Positions 6,698 to 10,841 of a DNA stretch of 10,841 nucleotides are shown piece by piece. Positions within the stretch are counted from its first letter, which is position 1. Each line of letters begins with the position of its first letter. The DNA is from an uncultured Clostridia bacterium. GTDB lineage: Bacteria > Bacillota > Clostridia > Oscillospirales > Ruminococcaceae. The stretch spans positions 1 through 10,841 of the forward strand of contig CAMDZU010000025.1 of assembly GCA_945910715.1 (NCBI GenBank), in the 5' to 3' direction. The notes below the pieces were generated by a model. The model made no database searches, was not told the DNA's origin, and worked only from the letters and a program-made list of their open reading frames with translations. The position numbers and the translations under genes are program-made.

Positions 6698-6795
6698 ATA
6701 AACCGTCTGCGGCAGGCATAAAGCCTTGCCGCTATGGAGCTTTCTCGCATCTGACGGCTTCTCGCTGACCTTTTATAATGCAGGCAGTCTGAGGT
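6698..6795 (+). repeat. structured element, copy B
   Basis: This is the second copy of the element, 136 bp downstream in core alignment and in the same orientation. Hairpin 1 is GCGGCAGGC (6709-6717) with GCCTTGCCGC (6723-6732), carrying the same bulged T, around the loop ATAAA. The outer part of copy A's hairpin is absent. Hairpin 2 is present but imperfect. Most differences from copy A cluster in the short joining segment after hairpin 1, while the GGCAGGC..AAAGCCTTGCC and TCGCATCTGACGGCTTCTCGC blocks are unchanged. The GH74 promoter begins 50 bp downstream. Confidence 0.75.
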
Positions 6796-6844
6796 CTGTT
6801 TTGTGAAATTTTATAAAATATTTTTGAAAATTTCCAAAATCCTC

Positions 6845-6873
6845 TTGCTTTTACACAAGAAAACGTGTATAAT
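6845..6873 (+). promoter_or_regulatory. sigma-A promoter of the GH74 lipoprotein gene
   Basis: TTGCTT (6845-6850) is 17 bp from a perfect TATAAT (6868-6873), giving a predicted start near 6880 and a leader of about 45 nt. A short inverted repeat, TACAC (6852-6856) and GTGTA (6865-6869), lies between and overlaps the promoter elements. The larger GAAATTTT/AAAATTTC repeat (6805-6834) lies just upstream. Either could bind a regulator, but neither matches a site I recognise, and I see no catabolite-repression cre box. Confidence 0.75.
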
Positions 6874-6924
6874 AGCAAATGTAATCCTTTACAACAAACG
6901 GTGCATTATAAGAAAGGAATTGTT

Positions 6925-9144
6925 ATGAAGATGAGAAAGACAGCCGCTTTGATTTTAACAGCGGCAGTAGCTGTTGCGGCAGCAGGCTGCGGCGGCAATG
7001 AAACAGCGGATAATACAACCGCCTCGGTTACAGACGGGCAGACTGCGGAGGTTACGGACGTGGTTTCAGGCTCAGGCTGGCAGTTCAGTCAGGTTGCAAT
7101 GGGCGGCGGCGGATTTGTATCGGGCGTTTTCGCTACAAAGGAAAATGGGCTTTATTATGCCCGTACTGACGTTGGCGGTGCTTACAGATACAACAGCGAA
7201 ACGGAAAAGTGGGAGTCCATGTCCTACGATATAAGCGAGGACGACAGAGGACTTTTAGGCATTTCCGCCCTTGCATACGGGGAAAACGACCCAAACAGGG
7301 TTTATCTCCTTGCAGGAACAAGCTATTTCAGCAACGGTATGACCTGCATTATGGCTTCGGACGATTACGGCAAGACCTTCAGCCGTGTTGACGTTACCGA
7401 AATGATAAAGGTTGACGGCAACGGAATGGGCAGAGGAAACGGCGAGCGCCTTGCGGTTGACCCAAAAAACAGCGATATAATCTACGCAGGAGGCTGCTCG
7501 GGGGGAATGATAAAGTCCACCGACGGCGGCAAGACCTTTACTCCTCTTGATATGGGAACAAAAACCGAAACCTCCAACGGCAACGGCATTTGCAGCATTT
7601 TAATCGACCCCCAATCGGGAGATGAGAACAGCTGTACAACAATTTACGCAGCAATTTCACGGACAAAGGAGGCAAACCTTTATAAATCCACCGACGGCGG
7701 CGAAACCTGGGCCGAGGTAGCGGAAGCGCCTCAGGGAATAATGGTTCAGCGTATGAAATACAACGGCGCTGGAAAAATCGTTATCACCTACGCAAACACA
7801 GAGGGTCCCTGGAACAACAACCGTGCAACAGGCGGAATAAGAGTGCTTGACATTGCAACCGATACAATGACCGATATTACTCCTGCTTCAAAGGGCTATG
7901 GAGATGTTGTAATTGACCCCAATAACCCTGACAGAATGGTTGCCTGCACGGAAAATATCTATATGCCCCAGCCAAACGGCGCATTCGGCGATGAATTTTA
8001 TCTGACCACAAACGGCGGTGCAGACTGGGTTAAGCTCAACGACACAATGAAGCTTACGGACGGCGGAGTAAAGTGGCTTGCAACAACTTCTATGCATTGG
8101 TGCAGCTCAATGTGCATTGACCCCAACAATCCAGACAAAATTATGGTTGTATCGGGCAACGGTATTTTCTCCTGCGACAATATATGGGACGAAACTCCCG
8201 AGTTTTACTTCTTCGCAAAGGGCGTTGAGGAAACTGTGCCTTATGAGCTTGTAAGCATTCCCGGTGGCAAGCTTGTTACCGTATGCGGCGACTATGACGG
8301 CTTTATTCAGGACACCGCCGAGGAATACGGTATGGTAATGAACAGTGCGGCAGGCTCGATGACCGGCCTTGCGGTTGCGGCTCAGGCACCCAACGTATGG
8401 GTAAAGTGCGGCGGCAACGACCAGACTCCGGGCTTCTGGTACACGGAGGATTCCGGAGAAACTTGGGTTAACGTTACAAATTCTCCCCTTGATGACGGAC
8501 GTATCGCTTACGAGGGCGGAGTTGGCGTTTCGGCTGACGGAAAGACCTTCTTCTGGGCTCCCGGAAACGGTACATATATCTATTACACCACCGATAAGGG
8601 CGCAACATGGAATCAGGCCAAGGGCGGCACAAGCACAAAGAAAATCGCCGCCGACCCTGTCAACACCGACTATGTATATGCGACAAGCGGAAGCTCCTTC
8701 TATTACAGCTCCGACGGCGGCAAGACCTTTAAGGAAAACATAGAGCTTGCGATTTTCTCGCAGGTAAGACCAATTGTTGAACCGGGCGCTGAAGGCAAGG
8801 TATATCTGCCTGCAATGGGACTTCAGGTTTCCACCGACCATGGACAGACCTTTACACGTCTTGATTCTGTAGGCTACTGCGGCGCAATCGGACTTGGCAA
8901 GGGCAAAACGGAGGATTCCCCATACGCAATATTTATGTGGGGAAGACCTGCCGACGCAGAGGAAACAGGACTTTACTGGTCCGAAGACGAGGGAGCAACC
9001 TGGAGCAGAATCAACGACTCGCAGCACCAGTTCGGCGGCCCCGGCAACGGCTATTTCGTTTACGGCGATATGAACAAGTACGGCAGAGTTTATATGAGTA
9101 CGGTTGGACTTGGCGTTGTTTACGGCGATCTTATAACCGAATAA
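6925..9144 (+). CDS. GH74 family beta-glucanase / xyloglucanase, surface lipoprotein
   Basis: A 739-residue secreted lipoprotein, expected to cleave xyloglucan or related beta-1,4-glucans at the cell surface. The signal peptide MKMRKTAALILTAAV... ends in an AAG-C lipobox, with lipidated C22. A Ser/Thr/Gly-rich linker runs to about 50, then a double beta-propeller of GH74 type fills the rest. The family signature GGGGFVSGV..., YARTDVGGAYR is at 60-88, and the family's closing QHQFGGPGNG (700-709) and GRVYMSTVGLGVVYGD (720-735) are present. The expected catalytic Asp pair is D82 (TDVGG) and D456 (GDYDGF, matching the family GD.GGF). Nine Asp-box (BNR) repeats lie at 145, 198, 255, 361, 507, 555, 595, 636 and 686. 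There is no carbohydrate-binding module or dockerin. The ATG at 6925 has AAAGGA (6913-6918) 6 nt upstream; the in-frame GTG at 6865 lies inside the promoter. Family assignment is firm; exact substrate is inferred. Confidence 0.94.
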   Translation: MKMRKTAALILTAAVAVAAAGCGGNETADNTTASVTDGQTAEVTDVVSGSGWQFSQVAMGGGGFVSGVFATKENGLYYARTDVGGAYRYNSETEKWESMSYDISEDDRGLLGISALAYGENDPNRVYLLAGTSYFSNGMTCIMASDDYGKTFSRVDVTEMIKVDGNGMGRGNGERLAVDPKNSDIIYAGGCSGGMIKSTDGGKTFTPLDMGTKTETSNGNGICSILIDPQSGDENSCTTIYAAISRTKEANLYKSTDGGETWAEVAEAPQGIMVQRMKYNGAGKIVITYANTEGPWNNNRATGGIRVLDIATDTMTDITPASKGYGDVVIDPNNPDRMVACTENIYMPQPNGAFGDEFYLTTNGGADWVKLNDTMKLTDGGVKWLATTSMHWCSSMCIDPNNPDKIMVVSGNGIFSCDNIWDETPEFYFFAKGVEETVPYELVSIPGGKLVTVCGDYDGFIQDTAEEYGMVMNSAAGSMTGLAVAAQAPNVWVKCGGNDQTPGFWYTEDSGETWVNVTNSPLDDGRIAYEGGVGVSADGKTFFWAPGNGTYIYYTTDKGATWNQAKGGTSTKKIAADPVNTDYVYATSGSSFYYSSDGGKTFKENIELAIFSQVRPIVEPGAEGKVYLPAMGLQVSTDHGQTFTRLDSVGYCGAIGLGKGKTEDSPYAIFMWGRPADAEETGLYWSEDEGATWSRINDSQHQFGGPGNGYFVYGDMNKYGRVYMSTVGLGVVYGDLITE

Positions 9145-9147
9145 AAT

Positions 9148-9174
9148 GACAGCCTCCGTTTTTCGGGGGCTGTC
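9148..9174. terminator. hairpin after the GH74 gene
   Basis: GACAGCCTCCG (9148-9158) pairs with CGGGGGCTGTC (9164-9174), 11 bp with one T-G pair, around TTTTT. It begins 4 bp past the GH74 stop. On the plus strand no U-run follows; on the minus strand it is followed by AUUUUAUU, so it may back up termination of the convergent ComFB-family gene. It works as a pair with the hairpin at 9186-9211. Confidence 0.65.
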
Positions 9175-9180
9175 TGCACT

Positions 9181-9220
9181 AAAAAAAGCCCCGTGATAAT
9201 TCACAGGGCTTGCGTTTTTT
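9181..9220. terminator. bidirectional terminator between GH74 and ComFB-family genes
   Basis: AAGCCC (9186-9191) and GGGCTT (9206-9211), with inner GTGA (9193-9196) and TCAC (9201-9204), form a stem with a single mismatch and the loop TAAT. On the plus strand GCG and TTTTTT (9215-9220) follow. On the minus strand the stem runs into UUUUU (9185-9181), and it begins 7 bp past the ComFB stop, the textbook arrangement. It serves the two convergent genes. Confidence 0.88.
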
Positions 9221-9488
9221 ATTTATTGTGCCGTGGGTGCTCCTTGACGATATTTATGGCGTTCATAACCGCAACGTCAATATCCACCGTGTTCTGCTTT
9301 ATCATAATCTGACCCAGCCTTGAAAAAAGCTCGCCCTTTGAGGAGCTGACATACTTCGCAGGCAGATTGTTGAGGGCAATGCACTTGATATTTTCAAGGC
9401 ACTGTTCGCATTTGCAGCAGTCTATGTTTTCCAGAAATTCCTCTGTTTTAATTTCCACGATTTTTTCCATTGCGTTTACAATTGCCAT
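9219..9488 (-). CDS. ComFB family protein
   Basis: An 89-residue cytosolic protein matching the ComFB (late competence) family over its whole length. It opens with VNAMEKIVEIKTEEFL, then the Cys cluster DCCKCEQCLENIKCIALNNL (C24, C25, C27, C30, C36), LPAKYVSSSKGELFSRL (42-58), and ends DIDVAVMNAINIVKEHPRH. The Cys residues would suit a bound metal such as zinc, reported for the Bacillus subtilis structure as I recall. In B. subtilis ComFB sits in the comF operon without a proven DNA-uptake function; in cyanobacteria, family members have been reported to bind cyclic di-GMP. A competence role here is unproven. The ATG at 9488 has GAGGGAG (9504-9498) 9 nt upstream, and the gene has its own consensus promoter and terminator. 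No other competence genes are in the window. Confidence 0.88.
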   Translation of the reverse strand: MAIVNAMEKIVEIKTEEFLENIDCCKCEQCLENIKCIALNNLPAKYVSSSKGELFSRLGQIMIKQNTVDIDVAVMNAINIVKEHPRHNK

Positions 9489-9520
9489 ATCAATACGCTC
9501 CCTCTGCTGTTATTTATTCT

Positions 9521-9549
9521 ATTATACTAAGTTCGACATAATTTGTCAA
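9521..9549 (-). promoter_or_regulatory. sigma-A promoter of the ComFB-family gene
   Basis: On the minus strand, TTGACA (9549-9544) is 17 bp from TATAAT (9526-9521), a 12-of-12 consensus match. The predicted start near 9514 gives a leader of about 26 nt. It faces away from the secA promoter. Confidence 0.88.
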
Positions 9550-9593
9550 TTATTTGAGAGAAAATTATAACTTTTTTATAAATTGCTTTTTTA

Positions 9594-9622
9594 TTGACAA
9601 AACGGGCTTTGGGGTGTATAAT
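9594..9622 (+). promoter_or_regulatory. sigma-A promoter of secA
   Basis: TTGACA (9594-9599) is 17 bp from TATAAT (9617-9622), again a full consensus match. The predicted start is near 9629, giving a leader of about 50 nt. The 44 bp between this -35 and that of the divergent ComFB-family gene are A/T-rich and could act as UP elements for both. A leader terminator or hairpin of the kind used to control secA in some bacteria is not evident. Confidence 0.88.
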
Positions 9623-9678
9623 AATAAACTGGTATATAATAAATGTATATTAAAAAATATTCATATAGGAGCTAATAT

Positions 9679-10841
9679 ATGGGATTACTGGATAAAATTT
9701 TCGGCTCGTATTCCACAAAGGAATTAAGGCGCATTGAACCCGTAAAGCAAAAGGTTCTTGACCTTGAGCCGAAGTATGCGGCAATGTCCGACTCGGAGCT
9801 GCAGGAGCAGACCCCTGCTCTCAAGGCTCGTCTTGAAGCGGGCGAAACCCTTGACGATATTCTTCCCGACGCATTTGCGGTTTGCCGTGAGGCAATGTGG
9901 CGAGTACTGGGAATCAAGCCTTATCCTGTTCAGATTATAGGCGGTATCGTTCTTCATCAGGGACGTATTGCCGAAATGAAAACAGGCGAGGGCAAAACCT
10001 TCGTTGCCGCTCTGCCGTCATATCTGAACGCACTGACAGGCAAGGGCGTTCACGTTGTTACAGTCAATGATTACCTTGCAAAGCGTGACAGCGACCAGAT
10101 CGGCCGTGTTCACCGCTTCCTTGGCTTGACTGTGGGTCTTATCATTCACGATATTCCCAACAGCGAAAGACGGAAGGCGTATAACTGCGATATTACCTAC
10201 GGTACAAATAACGAGTTCGGTTTCGACTACCTCCGTGACAACATGGTTACTCAGAAGAAGGACCGTGTTATGAGAGGTCAGAACTATGCAATCGTGGACG
10301 AGGTTGACTCAATTCTTATTGACGAAGCGAGAACTCCTCTTATTATTTCGGGCAGAGGGGACAAGTCAACCGACCTTTACGAGCGTGCTGACAGACTTGC
10401 TAAAACCCTGAGAAGCGTTAAGGTTGTTGAGGCTGACTCAAAGGAAGATCAGGACAATTACGACGGGGACTATCTTATCGACGAAAAGGGCAAGAACGCA
10501 ACTCTGCTCCCAAGCGGCGTAAAGAAGGCGGAGGAATATTTCGGAATCGAAAACCTTATGGATCCCGAAAACCTTACCATTCTCCACCACGTTAATCAGG
10601 CGATCAGAGCCTACGGAATTATGCACAGGGATATTGATTACGTTGTCAAGGACGGCGAAATCATTATCGTTGATGAATTTACGGGACGTCTTATGTTCGG
10701 CCGCCGCTTCAACGAGGGTCTTCATCAGGCAATCGAGGCAAAGGAAAACGTTAAAATCAAGAACGAGAGCAAAACTCTTGCTACAATTACATTCCAGAAC
10801 TTCTTCCGTCTGTACGACAAGCTGTCGGGTATGACAAGTAC
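9679..10841 (+). CDS. secA: preprotein translocase ATPase SecA, N-terminal part (runs off the window)
   Basis: The first 387 codons of SecA, the ATP-driven motor that pushes unfolded preproteins through SecYEG; the full protein is usually near 800-950 residues. The reading frame is open to the window end. It starts [20 protein letters not shown]. The Q-motif region is PYPVQIIGG (81-89), Walker A is MKTGEGKT (100-107), and Walker B is [20 protein letters not shown] (206-225), with the helicase motif D207-E208. The preprotein cross-linking domain occupies about 226-370, with [14 protein letters not shown] (331-344) and LHQAIEAKE (348-356). The part visible here ends in [14 protein letters not shown]. 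The ATG at 9679 has AGGAG (9667-9671) 7 nt upstream and a consensus promoter. Confidence 0.98.
   Translation, partial: MGLLDKIFGSYSTKELRRIEPVKQKVLDLEPKYAAMSDSELQEQTPALKARLEAGETLDDILPDAFAVCREAMWRVLGIKPYPVQIIGGIVLHQGRIAEMKTGEGKTFVAALPSYLNALTGKGVHVVTVNDYLAKRDSDQIGRVHRFLGLTVGLIIHDIPNSERRKAYNCDITYGTNNEFGFDYLRDNMVTQKKDRVMRGQNYAIVDEVDSILIDEARTPLIISGRGDKSTDLYERADRLAKTLRSVKVVEADSKEDQDNYDGDYLIDEKGKNATLLPSGVKKAEEYFGIENLMDPENLTILHHVNQAIRAYGIMHRDIDYVVKDGEIIIVDEFTGRLMFGRRFNEGLHQAIEAKENVKIKNESKTLATITFQNFFRLYDKLSGMTS

Larger units (their letters stand above)
6507..6844. other. intergenic region with a duplicated structured element; no gene seen
   Basis: This gap between the mnmE stop and the GH74 promoter holds no supportable coding sequence on either strand. 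The first 290 bp carry two related copies of a hairpin-forming element (about 6542-6660 and 6698-6795) and a 37-bp linker. The last 50 bp are strongly AT-rich and include an 8-bp inverted repeat: GAAATTTT (6805-6812) and AAAATTTC (6827-6834), which ends 10 bp before the GH74 -35 box. No convincing promoter drives the element itself on the plus strand, so if transcribed that way it would be part of the mnmE transcript. Confidence 0.7.

Noticed and set aside
6542..6795. Repeats considered as a CRISPR array
   Set aside because: There are only two copies, with long imperfect units at 136-bp spacing and internal hairpins, and no cas genes.
6865..6924. Upstream GTG start for the GH74 protein
   Set aside because: The GTG overlaps the -10 region, so it cannot be on the transcript. 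The ATG at 6925 has a good ribosome binding site and gives a normal lipoprotein signal peptide.
8107..9204. 365-codon open frame antisense to the GH74 gene
   Set aside because: It is the shadow of a strongly codon-biased gene. There is no ribosome binding site or recognisable domain, and the sense frame is a clear GH74 protein.
1..10841. Defence system, prophage, transposase or toxin-antitoxin genes
   Set aside because: Every sizeable coding region is assigned to a known housekeeping, metabolic or sensory family. No integrase, transposase, tRNA or rRNA signature was seen on either strand.

Overview
The window reads as ordinary, densely coding chromosome of a low-to-mid GC Gram-positive anaerobe. 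A fibre-degrading clostridium of the Ruminococcaceae/Oscillospiraceae type fits best. The signs are sigma-A promoters with consensus 17-bp spacers, strong AGGAGG-type ribosome binding sites, an iron-containing fermentative alcohol dehydrogenase, a cell-surface GH74 (xyloglucanase-type) lipoprotein, and a SecA and MnmE of Firmicute character. The genus is an inference and cannot be fixed from this sequence alone.

Layout. Positions 1-184 hold hairpins but no supportable gene. Two minus-strand single-gene units follow: a methyl-accepting chemotaxis protein (185-2260) and an iron-containing alcohol dehydrogenase (2444-3619), each with its own promoter and terminator. A LysR-type regulator (3840-4775, plus) diverges from the dehydrogenase. 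The 220-bp gap between them carries both promoters, a 9-bp perfect inverted repeat just upstream of the dehydrogenase -35 region, and a cluster of AT-rich repeats just downstream of the lysR-type promoter. Next is a two-gene plus-strand operon: a small acidic DUF1292 protein (4851-5129) and the tRNA-modification GTPase mnmE (5145-6506). A 418-bp intergenic region (6507-6924) contains two related copies of a structured, hairpin-rich element and the promoter of the GH74 lipoprotein gene (6925-9144). Two terminator hairpins separate that gene from a convergent ComFB-family gene (9219-9488, minus). The ComFB gene diverges from secA (9679 to beyond the window end); both have consensus sigma-A promoters placed back to back.

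How the genes fit together. There is no single pathway. The LysR regulator probably controls the adjacent alcohol dehydrogenase, the classic divergent arrangement for this family. The GH74 lipoprotein would act outside the cell on xyloglucan or related beta-glucans, and the dehydrogenase would dispose of fermentation reductant. The chemoreceptor suggests a motile cell. MnmE and SecA are housekeeping.

I found no convincing new multi-gene system. The least explained signal is the duplicated structured element between mnmE and the GH74 gene, followed by the operator-like repeats in the dehydrogenase/lysR gap.
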